Position numbers and translations under genes: made by a program. Shown here piece by piece: positions 1-7,867 of a stretch of DNA of 37,127 nucleotides. Position 1 is the first letter of the stretch; the number at the start of each line of letters is the position of its first letter. Under the pieces are notes generated by a model. That model saw nothing but the letters and a program-made list of their open reading frames with translations. It made no database searches and was not told the DNA's origin. The stretch is from positions 1 through 37,127 of the forward strand of contig JAZLJR010000018.1 of assembly GCA_045617925.1 (NCBI GenBank), written 5' to 3'. Source of the stretch: CALELF01 sp045617925. GTDB taxonomy: Bacteria; Synergistota; Synergistia; Synergistales; Synergistaceae.

Positions 1-304
1 CATTTTCGACTATGACACATTCTTCAAAGTTACCGCCTATTGTTTGTCTTAATGCTATATCTTTTACGACTCCAGACACACTGGAAAGGACAGGTGCAGA
101 CACAGGCGCATCATTCTCTGCTAATACTGAGCCGACGAAAACAGTGTCGCCTTTTTTAACAACTGCTTTATTCGGTGCACCAATGTGCTGAGAAAGAGGA
201 AAGATAAGTTCTCCCTGTGGTGTGTAGTCAACAATTTCATTTTTGTTTGTGAGCTCTTTATGAGCCTTTGGGTGAATTCCACCCCAAAAGGTTGGAAATT
301 TCAT
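1..304 (-). CDS. rnfC: RnfC, electron transport complex subunit C (N-terminal part, runs off the left edge)
   Basis: The first 101 codons of RnfC, the peripheral ferredoxin-oxidising subunit of the Rnf ion-translocating ferredoxin:NAD+ oxidoreductase. The translation starts MKFPTFWGGIHPKAHKELT and continues with IPLSQHIGAPNKAVVKKGD and VSAPVLSSVSGVV. These are the hallmark N-terminal GGIHP, PLSQHIGAP and biotinyl/lipoyl-like SAPV-SG segments of RnfC; the NADH-binding and 4Fe-4S parts lie outside the window. The ATG at 304 has a clear ribosome-binding site (GGAGGCAG) a few bases upstream. Its promoter is at 352-379. RnfC is usually the first gene of rnfCDGEAB, which fits a start here with the rest beyond the edge. 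Identity rests on motif recognition only. Confidence 0.9.
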   Translation of the reverse strand, partial: MKFPTFWGGIHPKAHKELTNKNEIVDYTPQGELIFPLSQHIGAPNKAVVKKGDTVFVGSVLAENDAPVSAPVLSSVSGVVKDIALRQTIGGNFEECVIVEN

Positions 305-351
305 AACTGCCTCCCTAGAATATACAGAAAACTCTGATTAAAACTAGTGAA

Positions 352-379
352 ATTATAGCACAAAAGTTATTTTTGTAAA
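352..379 (-). promoter_or_regulatory. Sigma-A type promoter of rnfC
   Basis: On the minus strand, TTTACA (379-374) and a perfect TATAAT (357-352) are separated by 16 bases and point at rnfC, whose start codon lies 48 bases downstream. It is back to back with the promoter at 443-470. Confidence 0.65.
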
Positions 380-442
380 TCCAAGGATATATTACACTGC
401 TTTTTAAGCAGTTAGCTTTTTACTTTAATACATGCTATGTTC

Positions 443-470
443 TTGACAAAACATTTTTATATGTTAGAAT
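443..470 (+). promoter_or_regulatory. Sigma-A type promoter of the leader RNA and polyamine operon
   Basis: TTGACA (443-448) and TAGAAT (465-470), spacer 16 bases. Transcription would start near 477, directly before the first hairpin of the leader and about 350 bases before the arginine decarboxylase start codon. No other promoter of this quality is seen between here and the gene. Confidence 0.75.
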
Positions 471-477
471 ACTCTCG

Positions 478-812
478 ATGTTTCTGTATGGCAGAAACAT
501 AAGACCTTAGAGAAATTGTTGATTGTTTCTTGAATGGCTCATCGGACAGGGCTGGTCGCCGCCGCGGGTGACGGTTTCGCGTCACATATTCAACGAGCAT
601 TTGTTGCTCATTGAGCATTGATTGCTCATTTTACGGGTGCCCATTTTGGGTAAAAGTTGGTTACTTTATAACCTTGTGTGCTTTCGCACGCCACTTGTAA
701 TGTTGGATAAGCCGAAGCGTTATGTCCGCTTTTGTAGCTTTATGCAAAAATGCAAAAGATTTTTTTGTAAATTACAGGTAGGCAGTGTCTATGCACTTGC
801 CTACCTTTTTCT
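478..812 (+). ncRNA. Long structured leader RNA (or independent small RNA) ending in a terminator, family not recognised
   Basis: This 335-base stretch begins at the predicted transcription start and ends in a terminator. It holds a series of simple hairpins: 480-486 with 492-498, 568-573 with 580-585, 595-599 with 605-609, 612-617 with 623-628, a UUCG-type hairpin near 680-695, and the terminator at 777-805. The section 540-585 is clearly GC-richer than its surroundings, as in structured RNAs. No T-box, SAM, lysine, glycine, tmRNA, SRP or RNase P signature was found. Either this is a transcription-attenuating 5' leader of the polyamine operon, or a free-standing RNA of roughly 6S/tmRNA size. 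The close fit of terminator and downstream ribosome-binding site favours attenuation. Confidence 0.5.
777..810 (+). terminator. Rho-independent terminator/attenuator upstream of the arginine decarboxylase gene
   Basis: GGTAGGCA (777-784) pairs with TGCCTACC (798-805), extended by GTG/CAC with one bulged base, and is followed by TTTTT. It ends only 13 bases before the gene's GGAGA ribosome-binding site (819-823), so readthrough is needed to express the operon from the 443-470 promoter. Confidence 0.75.
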
Positions 813-829
813 TTTGATGGAGAACAGAA

Positions 830-2278
830 ATGGATGTAGAAAGACAAAAACATGCACCAGTTTACGAAGCATTAGAACGATTCCGCAAATTGCGAGTCGT
901 TCCTTTTGACGTGCCTGGTCATAAACACGGCAGAGGAAACCCTGAGTTGGTTCAATTTCTAGGACAGCGCTGTGTGGAAATAGATGTAAATTCTATGAAG
1001 CCCTTGGACAATTTGTGTCATCCTGTTTCTGTCATAAAAGAAGCAGAAGAGCTTGCCGCTGATGCATTTGGCGCGGCAAATGCTTTCCTTATGGTAGGTG
1101 GCACGACAAGCGCAGTGCAAGCTATGGTGCTTGCATCATGCAAGGCAGGTGACAAAATTATTTTGCCACGCAATGTCCATAAAAGCGTGATAAATGCTCT
1201 TGTATTATGCGGTGCAGTGCCGATATATATTGACCCAAATGTTGATAAAAATCTTGGAATTCCACTGGGAGTAACAGTTGACGAAGCAAAAACAGCGATA
1301 GAAAAAAATCCTGATGCAGTTGCAATTTTGATAAATAATCCTACCTATTACGGAATATGCTCGAATTTAAAAGAAATTGTAAGCCTTGCACATAAAAATG
1401 GAATGTTGGCACTTGTTGACGAAGCACATGGTACACACCTGTATTTTGGAGATAATTTGCCACAAAATGCAATGAGCGTTGGGGCTGATATGTCTGCTGT
1501 TTCTATGCATAAGTCTGGTGGCAGCCTTACGCAAAGTTCACTCCTCTTGCTTGGCGAAAAGGTTAATGCTCGTCATGTGGCGCAGATTATCAATCTTACA
1601 CAGACCACAAGTGCGTCATATCTTTTGATTTCTAGCCTTGACATTTCTCGCAGAAACCTTGCACTTCGTGGGCAGTCTTCTTTTGACAAGGTTATAAAAA
1701 TGGCAGAGTATGCACGACAGGAAATAAACTGCATAGGTGGTTATTATGCTTACGGGAGAGAATTGTGTAACGGTGGAAGCATTTTTGATTTTGATGTTAC
1801 AAAGCTTTCTGTGCTTACGACAAATTTAGGGCTTGCAGGAATAGAAGTTTATGATTTGCTCCGTGACGAGTATGATATTCAAATTGAATTTGGTGACATA
1901 AGCAATATTTTGGCGTATATTTCTATAGGAGACAGAATTCAAGATATTGAGCGTCTTGTTGGAGCATTGGCAGACATAGCACGCCTTTACATAAAACCAA
2001 AAAAAGACCTCTTTACAGCCGAATATATTTCTCCTACTGTGAAGATGACACCGCAAGAAGCATTCTATGCACAAAAGGAGACAGTTGCGCTAGAAGACTC
2101 TGTTGGAAAAATTTGCAGTGAATTTGTGATGTGTTATCCGCCTGGAATTCCTATTTTGGCACCTGGCGAAGTCATCACGCAGGCTATATGTGACTATATA
2201 TTGTATGCCAAAGAAAAAGGCTGTTCCTTGCAAGGACCGGAGAGCCTTGATGTATCAACATTAAATGTAATTAAATAA
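830..2278 (+). CDS. speA: Arginine decarboxylase (Orn/Lys/Arg decarboxylase family, short form)
   Basis: A PLP enzyme of the aspartate-aminotransferase-fold Orn/Lys/Arg decarboxylases, 482 residues, the size of the short Bacillus-type SpeA and not the ~750-residue enterobacterial forms. The N-terminus DVPGHKHGRGN and the motif SMHKSGGSLTQSS are seen; K228 in that motif is the expected PLP lysine. VDEAHGTHLYF supplies the cofactor-contacting Asp and His. Substrate cannot be read from sequence alone, because lysine and ornithine decarboxylases share these motifs. Arginine is inferred from agmatine deiminase at the end of the same operon. The ATG at 830 follows GGAGA at 819-823. It is the first gene of a five-gene operon with very short gaps, behind a long attenuated leader. 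Confidence 0.85.
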   Translation: MDVERQKHAPVYEALERFRKLRVVPFDVPGHKHGRGNPELVQFLGQRCVEIDVNSMKPLDNLCHPVSVIKEAEELAADAFGAANAFLMVGGTTSAVQAMVLASCKAGDKIILPRNVHKSVINALVLCGAVPIYIDPNVDKNLGIPLGVTVDEAKTAIEKNPDAVAILINNPTYYGICSNLKEIVSLAHKNGMLALVDEAHGTHLYFGDNLPQNAMSVGADMSAVSMHKSGGSLTQSSLLLLGEKVNARHVAQIINLTQTTSASYLLISSLDISRRNLALRGQSSFDKVIKMAEYARQEINCIGGYYAYGRELCNGGSIFDFDVTKLSVLTTNLGLAGIEVYDLLRDEYDIQIEFGDISNILAYISIGDRIQDIERLVGALADIARLYIKPKKDLFTAEYISPTVKMTPQEAFYAQKETVALEDSVGKICSEFVMCYPPGIPILAPGEVITQAICDYILYAKEKGCSLQGPESLDVSTLNVIK

Positions 2279-2291
2279 ATGGAGACTAAAA

Positions 2292-3146
2292 ATGGACTTT
2301 TGGTTTAGCGAAATGCACACTGGAAATGTAAAAATTTCCGTTAGAGTAGATAAACAATTAGCATCTGTTCAAAGCGAGTATCAGAGGATTGATGTCTTTG
2401 AATCGCCACAGTTCGGCAGATTTTTAACATCAAACGGTAGCATTATCTTCTCTGAGGCAGATGAATTTACCTATGATGAAATGATTGTCCATGTGCCTAT
2501 GGCTGTCCACCCAAATGTAAAGAGTGTTTTGGTTATTGGTGGTGGTGATGGCGGTGTTGCAAGAGAATTAGAATACTACGATGAAATTGAAAAAATTGAC
2601 ATTGTTGAGCAGGACAAAAAATTCGTTGAAATATGCAACACATATTTTCCAGAGAGCAGTCGCTGGCTTTCAGACCCACGTGTGCACGTTTTCTATGAGG
2701 ACGGACTCCGTTTTCTGCGTGGAAAAACAGGCGAGTATGACCTTATCATTAACGATTGCACTGACCCTCTTGGTCATGCGGCTGGAATGTTTACAAAAGA
2801 ATTTTATGGGAATTGCTATAAAGCATTGAAAAAAGATGGAATTATGGTCTATCAGCACGGCAGCCCATTTTATGATGAAGATGAAGAATCTTGTCGTGCC
2901 ATGCACAGAAAAGCCTTTAAGAGTTTTCCAATAAGCAGGGTGTATCAAGCACATATTCCGACCTGTCCAGCTGGTTACTGGCTCTTTGGTTTTGCCTCAA
3001 AAATTTATCACCCGATAAATGATTTTAACCCGCAAAGATGGCTAGAAAGAAAAATAAAAACTTGGTATTACACGACGCATCTTCACAAGGGAGCATTTAT
3101 GTTGCCAAAGTATGTTGAAGATTTGCTAAAAGAGGAGGAAAAGTAA
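2292..3146 (+). CDS. speE: Spermidine synthase family aminopropyltransferase
   Basis: A 284-residue Rossmann-fold aminopropyltransferase. It shows the SAM-like cofactor site VLVIGGGDGGVAREL, an acidic VEQD after the second strand, the catalytic-region motif NDCTDPLGHAAGMF and the substrate-side YQAHIPTCPAGYW. DCTDP is the same as in E. coli SpeE, but the usual GP-x-E that follows reads GHAA here. The family moves an aminopropyl group from decarboxylated SAM to putrescine or a related amine. SpeD, which makes decarboxylated SAM, is not in the window. The gene lies 13 bases after speA with a GGAGA site before its ATG, and its stop overlaps the next start (TAATG). It may use agmatine or another amine instead of putrescine. 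Confidence 0.85.
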   Translation: MDFWFSEMHTGNVKISVRVDKQLASVQSEYQRIDVFESPQFGRFLTSNGSIIFSEADEFTYDEMIVHVPMAVHPNVKSVLVIGGGDGGVARELEYYDEIEKIDIVEQDKKFVEICNTYFPESSRWLSDPRVHVFYEDGLRFLRGKTGEYDLIINDCTDPLGHAAGMFTKEFYGNCYKALKKDGIMVYQHGSPFYDEDEESCRAMHRKAFKSFPISRVYQAHIPTCPAGYWLFGFASKIYHPINDFNPQRWLERKIKTWYYTTHLHKGAFMLPKYVEDLLKEEEK

Positions 3147-4411
3147 TGGCTAGACTATTGGTTATTGGTTGCGGTGGCGTTGCACAGGTTGCAATTCAAA
3201 AATGCTGTCAAAATGACAGCGTTTTCACAGAGCTTTGCATTGCAAGCAGAACAAAATCAAAATGTGATTCGCTTAAAGAAAAAATAGAGCAGGCGGGATA
3301 TTCTAAAACAAAAATAACTACTGCACAGGTGAATGCCGACAATGTGCAGGAGCTTGTTGCGTTAATAAAAAGTTACAATCCTGATTGCGTCTTGAATGTT
3401 GCTTTGCCTTATCAAGACTTGACAATAATGGATGCTTGCCTTGAATGTGGTGTGCATTACATTGACACAGCAAACTATGAACCAGAAGACACAAATGATC
3501 CGGCGTGGAGAAAAATATATGAGGAACGTTGTAAAAAGTTGGGCTTCTCTGCCTATTTTGACTATTCATGGCAGTGGACTTATGATGAACGTTTCAAAAA
3601 AGCAAATTTGACTGCCCTGCTAGGCACGGGGTTTGACCCTGGTGTTACCAGTGTTTTTGTGGCTTACGCAAAGAAACATTATTTTGACACTATTGACGAG
3701 GTTGATATTTTAGACTGCAACGGTGGCGACCATGGCTATCCATTTGCGACAAATTTTAATCCAGAAATAAATTTGCGTGAAGTTTCTGCTCCTGGTAGTT
3801 ATTGGGAAAATGGGCATTGGGTGGAAATTCCTGCAATGAGCATAAAACGTGAGTATGATTTTCCTTGTGTGGGGAAAAAAGATATGTATCTTTTGCACCA
3901 CGAAGAAATTGAAGCGCTCGGAAGAAATTTTCCAGAGATAAAACGTATTCGTTTCTTTATGACCTTTGGTCAAAGTTACCTTACTCACATGAAATGTCTG
4001 GAAAATGTTGGGATGTTGGGGACAGAGCCTGTAATGCACAATGGTGTTCCTATTGTTCCTATTCAGTTTTTGAAAACTCTTTTGCCAGACCCTGCAACGC
4101 TTGGTCCACGCACTGTTGGCAAGACAAACATTGGCTGTATCTTCCGTGGAAAGAAAGACGGCAAAGAACGCACAATATATATTTACAACGTGTGTGATCA
4201 CCAGAAATGCTACAAGGAACTTGGCAGTCAGGCTATAAGTTATACCACTGGAGTTCCGGCAATGATTGGGACAGCGTTGGTTGCAAGTGGCGTTTGGAAT
4301 GCGAGGGGGGCAAAGACAACAGATGAGTTTGATCCCGATCCATACATGGATATGTTAAACAAATTTGGTTTGCCTTGGGTTGTCGAGGAAAATCCACAAT
4401 TAGTTGACTAA
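3146..4411 (+). CDS. Carboxynorspermidine/carboxyspermidine dehydrogenase (saccharopine dehydrogenase family)
   Basis: A 421-residue saccharopine-dehydrogenase-like oxidoreductase. The N-terminal dinucleotide-binding motif is LVIGCGGVAQVAIQKC, followed by CIASRTKSKC at the second strand. GLGTDP-type signatures (LLGTGFDPGVTSVFVAYA) and YDFPCVGKKDMYLLHHEE follow. Members reductively condense aspartate semialdehyde with putrescine or diaminopropane, using NADPH, to give carboxyspermidine or carboxynorspermidine. The assignment over lysine-pathway saccharopine dehydrogenase rests on the adjacent decarboxylase of the same pathway. The start codon overlaps the speE stop by one base, after GAGGAGGA, and the C-terminus overlaps the next gene slightly, so the three genes appear translationally coupled. 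Confidence 0.88.
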   Translation: MARLLVIGCGGVAQVAIQKCCQNDSVFTELCIASRTKSKCDSLKEKIEQAGYSKTKITTAQVNADNVQELVALIKSYNPDCVLNVALPYQDLTIMDACLECGVHYIDTANYEPEDTNDPAWRKIYEERCKKLGFSAYFDYSWQWTYDERFKKANLTALLGTGFDPGVTSVFVAYAKKHYFDTIDEVDILDCNGGDHGYPFATNFNPEINLREVSAPGSYWENGHWVEIPAMSIKREYDFPCVGKKDMYLLHHEEIEALGRNFPEIKRIRFFMTFGQSYLTHMKCLENVGMLGTEPVMHNGVPIVPIQFLKTLLPDPATLGPRTVGKTNIGCIFRGKKDGKERTIYIYNVCDHQKCYKELGSQAISYTTGVPAMIGTALVASGVWNARGAKTTDEFDPDPYMDMLNKFGLPWVVEENPQLVD

Positions 4412-5567
4412 AGATTTTACCTTAATGAAAAACATATTCTACTTACTAAAAGATATAAAAACTCCTGCTTATGTAATTGACGAGGCGAGACTACGTTCAA
4501 ATTGTGAAATCCTAGCAGATGTGGAAAAAAGAAGTGGAGCAAAAATACTTCTTGCGCAAAAGGCTTTTTCTGCTTACGCAACCTATCCGCTAATTAGCCA
4601 ATATATCAGTGGCGCTACGTCCAGCGGACTTTTTGAAGCTAGGCTGGCACATGAGGAAATGAAAGGTCAAAATCACGTCTTTTCACCTGCCTATTCGGAT
4701 GAGGAAATGACAGAATTGTGTGAGATATGCGACCATATAATTTTCAATTCCTTGACGCAACTTGAACACCATAGAGCAAAATGGAGCGTGTCAAACGTAA
4801 GTGTGGGACTGCGACTAAATCCAGAGCACAGCACCCAAGAAGGGCATGAAATCTATGACCCGTGTGCTCCAAATTCCCGTATGGGGATAAAAGAATGTGA
4901 CATGACGCAACATTTGCCAGAGGGAGTAGAAGGGCTTCACATTCACACACTTTGTGAACAGATGGTAGAGCCTTTAATTGAAACTGTGGCTGTGTTGGAA
5001 AATAAATTTTCAAGCCTGTTACATGAGGCAAAATGGCTTAATCTTGGTGGTGGACACCATATAACAAAAGAAGGCTACAACATAGAAAAATTAGTTGACC
5101 TTGTAATTCGTTTGAGGCAAAAATACAATTTGGAAATTTATCTTGAGCCAGGTGAAGCTGTTGCATTGGACGCTGGCTACCTTGCAACAAGGGTGATGGA
5201 TATTGTAAATGGAGATATTCCGATTTTAATACTGGATACAAGTGCCTCGTGCCATATGCCCGACGTGTTGGAAATGCCATATAGACCACCGCTCTTTAAT
5301 TCAAGTGAGGCAGGTGAAAAACATTTCACATATTACCTTGCTTCTCGCACTTGTTTAGCTGGTGATGTGATGGGAATTTATAGCTTTGATGAAAAGCTTA
5401 ATATTGGAGACATGTTGATTTTTGGTGATATGGCAATTTATTCCATGGTGAAAAATAATACCTTTAACGGTATGCCTTTACCAGATATTGCAATATTGAA
5501 GGAAAACAATACATACGAAATTATAAAGCGTTTCGGCTATAAGGATTTCAAGGAGCGTCTGTCCTAA
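4404..5567 (+). CDS. nspC: Carboxynorspermidine decarboxylase
   Basis: A PLP-dependent alanine-racemase-fold decarboxylase that removes the carboxyl from carboxy(nor)spermidine to give (nor)spermidine. The sequence follows NspC closely: KTPAYVIDEARLRSNCEIL, ILLAQKAFSAYA with the PLP lysine, TSSGLFEARL, HIHTLCEQ, LNLGGGHHI, YLEPGEAV, SRTCLAGDVMGIYSFD and YSMVKNNTFNGM. The TTG at 4404 overlaps the dehydrogenase gene by 8 bases and has GAGGAAA about 13 bases upstream; the in-frame ATG at 4425 is an equally possible start and would give 380 residues. Length is normal for the family. Together with the preceding gene it forms the SAM-independent route to spermidine or norspermidine. Confidence 0.92.
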   Translation: MTKDFTLMKNIFYLLKDIKTPAYVIDEARLRSNCEILADVEKRSGAKILLAQKAFSAYATYPLISQYISGATSSGLFEARLAHEEMKGQNHVFSPAYSDEEMTELCEICDHIIFNSLTQLEHHRAKWSVSNVSVGLRLNPEHSTQEGHEIYDPCAPNSRMGIKECDMTQHLPEGVEGLHIHTLCEQMVEPLIETVAVLENKFSSLLHEAKWLNLGGGHHITKEGYNIEKLVDLVIRLRQKYNLEIYLEPGEAVALDAGYLATRVMDIVNGDIPILILDTSASCHMPDVLEMPYRPPLFNSSEAGEKHFTYYLASRTCLAGDVMGIYSFDEKLNIGDMLIFGDMAIYSMVKNNTFNGMPLPDIAILKENNTYEIIKRFGYKDFKERLS

Positions 5568-6682
5568 TGCTTACCACAATTCCAAAGCAGGATAATTTTT
5601 ATATGCCTGCTGAGTATAAGTGGCACAAAGCTACTTGTTTAATTTGGCCAACTCGACCTGGTTCATGGGGACGTAATCCAAGAAAAGCACAGATTGCATT
5701 TGTCAATGTGATTAAAGAAATTGCAAAGGGCGAAGAGGTCTACTTAATTTGTGATGAAAAACATATTGAAGATGCAAAAAAAATGGTGGGCAATAGTGCT
5801 ACAATAATAATTGCAGAAACTGATGATTCTTGGGCTCGTGACATTTGCCCAACTTTTTTGACAAACGGTCAAGTTATAAGGGGCGTTAATTGGCAGTTTA
5901 ATGCGTGGGGGGGAGATTTTGACGGCTTATACGCTTCCTGGCAAAAAGATAATGCATTGGCAGCTTTTCTTTGCCAAAAGCTAGGAATAGATTGTTACAA
6001 TGCCGAGCCATTTGTTCTAGAAGGCGGTTCAATACATAGTGATGGCGAAGGAACGATTATCACAACAGAAACGTGCCTTTTGAGCAAAGGACGAAATTCC
6101 AATCTATCAAAGACGATGATAGAAGAAAATCTAAAAAATTATCTAGGAGCAGAAAAAATCCTTTGGCTTCCACGTGGCATAGCTGGGGATGAAACAAATG
6201 AGCATGTTGACAATATTTGTGCATTTATAGATTCTGCTAGAGTTGTTCTTGCCACAACAGATAATAAAAACGACGTACAATATGAGCCTTCACAAAAGTC
6301 GCTGGAGTATTTAGAAAGTGTTAGTGACGCAAAAGGACGAAAAATAGAAATTGTGTCCTTACCAATTCCCGATTATCCAATTACACTGACCAAAGAAGAC
6401 TGTGATGAATATGATTTTGAGATTGGAGAGGATACGCGAGAGATTGGCGAAAGACTTGTCGCAAGCTATGTTAATTTTTATTTCTGTAACAATTCTGTAT
6501 TGGTCCCACAGTTTGGTGAAAAAAATGAATCAAGCGACAAGCGTGCTTTGCAAATTTTGTCTGATGCTATGCCTCATAAAAAAATTATTGGAATAGAGGC
6601 GATTGATATATTAAAAGGCGGTGGCAATATCCACTGTATAACGCAACAAATTCCAAGCATACAAAAAGACAGACGAGAATAA
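5567..6682 (+). CDS. aguA: Agmatine deiminase
   Basis: A 371-residue agmatine deiminase of the peptidyl-arginine-deiminase fold, converting agmatine to N-carbamoylputrescine and ammonia. Seen are MPAEYKWHKATCLIWPTRPGSWG, ETDDSWARDICPTF with the Asp-Arg-Asp substrate site, EGGSIHSDGEGTIITTETC, ETNEHVDNICAFI with a catalytic His, and the C-terminal GGGNIHCITQQIP carrying the nucleophile C357. The ATG overlaps the nspC stop (TAATG). It is the last gene of the operon, and its stop codon sits in the loop of the terminator hairpin. The usual partner N-carbamoylputrescine amidase (aguB) does not follow. Confidence 0.95.
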   Translation: MLTTIPKQDNFYMPAEYKWHKATCLIWPTRPGSWGRNPRKAQIAFVNVIKEIAKGEEVYLICDEKHIEDAKKMVGNSATIIIAETDDSWARDICPTFLTNGQVIRGVNWQFNAWGGDFDGLYASWQKDNALAAFLCQKLGIDCYNAEPFVLEGGSIHSDGEGTIITTETCLLSKGRNSNLSKTMIEENLKNYLGAEKILWLPRGIAGDETNEHVDNICAFIDSARVVLATTDNKNDVQYEPSQKSLEYLESVSDAKGRKIEIVSLPIPDYPITLTKEDCDEYDFEIGEDTREIGERLVASYVNFYFCNNSVLVPQFGEKNESSDKRALQILSDAMPHKKIIGIEAIDILKGGGNIHCITQQIPSIQKDRRE

Positions 6683-6707
6683 ATTCTCGTCTGTCTTAAT
6701 TTTTTTT
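6666..6707. terminator. Bidirectional terminator between aguA and rplL
   Basis: A perfect 14-bp stem (6666-6679 with 6684-6697) with a 4-base loop. A run of T follows on the plus strand (6700-6707) and a run of A precedes it (6663-6667), so it can end transcripts arriving from both convergent units. Confidence 0.92.
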
Positions 6708-6713
6708 AAGAAA

Positions 6714-7100
6714 TTACTTAAGCTCAGCTTTTGCTCCAGCTTCTTCAAATTGCTTCTGCATTGCTTCGGCTTCTTCCTTTGCAACGCCTTCTTTGATTGT
6801 TTTTGGTGCGCCATCAACAAGCTCTTTTGCTTCTTTCAAGCCGAGTCCTGTGATTTCACGAACAACCTTGATGACAGCAATCTTGTTTGAACCAACTTCT
6901 GCTAAAACAACGTTGAAGTCAGTCTTCTCTTCACCCGCTGCTGCACCGCCTGCTGCTGCACCACCTGCTGCTGGAGCAGCCATCATCATTGCTGGAGCTG
7001 CTGCAGAAACACCAAACTTCTCCTCCAAATCCTTCACGAGCTCTGATAACTCGAGAACGGACATATCGCTAATTGCTTGAATAAGATCTTCACGTGACAT
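6714..7100 (-). CDS. rplL: 50S ribosomal protein L7/L12
   Basis: 128 residues with the full L7/L12 layout: an N-terminal dimerisation helix region (MSREDLIQAISDMSVLELSE), an Ala/Gly-rich hinge at about 34-57, and the C-terminal factor-binding domain with VGSNKIAVIKVVREITGLGL and KEAKELVDGAPKTIKEGV. It forms the multimeric ribosomal stalk on L10 and recruits translational GTPases. The ATG at 7100 is preceded by GGAGGA. It follows rplJ with a 58-base gap and is under the same L10 leader. Unusually it is not followed by rpoB; a terminator and a convergent polyamine operon come next. Confidence 0.98.
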   Translation of the reverse strand: MSREDLIQAISDMSVLELSELVKDLEEKFGVSAAAPAMMMAAPAAGGAAAGGAAAGEEKTDFNVVLAEVGSNKIAVIKVVREITGLGLKEAKELVDGAPKTIKEGVAKEEAEAMQKQFEEAGAKAELK

Positions 7101-7158
7101 TGTAATTTTCCTCCTAAATTTGTTTTTATTTTTTTACAGTCTTGTGAGTCGCATATTT

Positions 7159-7686
7159 CTATGCAGATTTTTTGTCTTTTAATGCTGACAAGGCATTGAC
7201 TAGGCCACGAGCTGGTCCGGAAAGAGCTGTAACAAGCCCACGCATTGGACCGGCAAGCAAACCAACAACCTTTGCGAGCAGTTCTTCTCTTGATGGAAGA
7301 TCTGCCAAGGCAAATACTTGCTTTTGATCAAGGGCAACATCCTTACCAAGGATACCACCTTTTACAACAAATGCCGCATTTTCCTTCACCTTTGCAAAAT
7401 CACGGATTGCCTTTGCGACTTCTGCAACATGTCCGTAAGACAAAATGTAACCGTTTGGACCAGTGTCAATTCCATCTGCACGAATCATGCCAGCTTCGTC
7501 TAAAGCTAAACGCATAAGCGTGTTTTTGCAAACCTTCATTTCGCCACCAGCATTGCGTATTGCTTTGCGGAGTTCTGTTGACTGTGCGACGGTTAAGCCA
7601 CGATATTCAGCAACATAAACTGCATCCACATTGGCAAGGGCTTCGACAAGGGCTGAAATGTTTTCACGTTTTGCCTCAGTTGGCAT
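7159..7686 (-). CDS. rplJ: 50S ribosomal protein L10
   Basis: 175 residues: an N-terminal globular domain (ISALVEALANVDAVYVAEYRGLTVAQ, LRKAIRNAGGEMKVCKNTLMRLAL) and a C-terminal helix of the kind that docks L7/L12 dimers (LSGPARGLVNALSALKDK). L10 anchors the L12 stalk to 23S rRNA, and in this family the L10-L12 complex represses its own mRNA through the leader at 7741-7861. The ATG at 7686 has GGAGGTG 7 bases upstream. rplK and rplA, usually just upstream, are absent here. Confidence 0.98.
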   Translation of the reverse strand: MPTEAKRENISALVEALANVDAVYVAEYRGLTVAQSTELRKAIRNAGGEMKVCKNTLMRLALDEAGMIRADGIDTGPNGYILSYGHVAEVAKAIRDFAKVKENAAFVVKGGILGKDVALDQKQVFALADLPSREELLAKVVGLLAGPMRGLVTALSGPARGLVNALSALKDKKSA

Positions 7687-7740
7687 TTTGTTTCACCTCC
7701 TGAAATGATATTTTATTTGCTATGACCTCCTGAAGGGTAT

Positions 7741-7861
7741 AAAAAAAGACCCCACACAAGAGGGTCAGGAAGTTACGGAATAAAAAGAAACTTCGTATCA
7801 ACTGACCTCGGCTGGAAATTAAGCAGGAATGCACCTGCACCAACTGTCTTGAGCCATAACG
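7741..7861 (-). promoter_or_regulatory. L10 (rplJL) ribosomal protein leader with attenuator
   Basis: Read on the minus strand, the RNA from the predicted start near 7861 has the typical L10-leader sequence: GACAGTTGGTGCAGGTGC, CCTGCTTAATTTCCAGCC and GAGGTCAGTTG. It ends in a terminator hairpin (7748-7752 with 7762-7766) followed by seven U (7747-7741), then the rplJ ribosome-binding site. In Firmicutes this leader binds the L10(L12)4 complex, and excess protein favours termination. Structure and position both agree. Confidence 0.92.
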
Positions 7862-7867
7862 CAGGGA

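Noticed and set aside
394..420. Small hairpin ACTGC/GCAGT followed by a T-rich stretch
   Set aside because: Only 5 bp, with no gene ending nearby on the plus strand; too weak to call a terminator.
534..614. 26-codon frame in the leader (MAHRTGLVAAAGDGFASHIQ...), a possible leader peptide
   Set aside because: No ribosome-binding site precedes the ATG, and its GC-rich codons coincide with RNA hairpins, so the openness is better explained by structure. Kept only as a remote possibility.
622..909. 95-codon plus-strand frame MLILRVPILG...
   Set aside because: It lies in the structured leader, runs through the terminator and into speA in another frame, has no ribosome-binding site, and its product resembles no protein I know.
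3710..4201. 163-codon minus-strand frame opposite the carboxynorspermidine dehydrogenase gene
   Set aside because: A shadow frame; the plus-strand gene is clearly the coding one.
6793..7080. Plus-strand frame rich in Ala/Pro opposite rplL
   Set aside because: It is the antisense of the Ala/Gly-rich L7/L12 hinge; a composition artefact.
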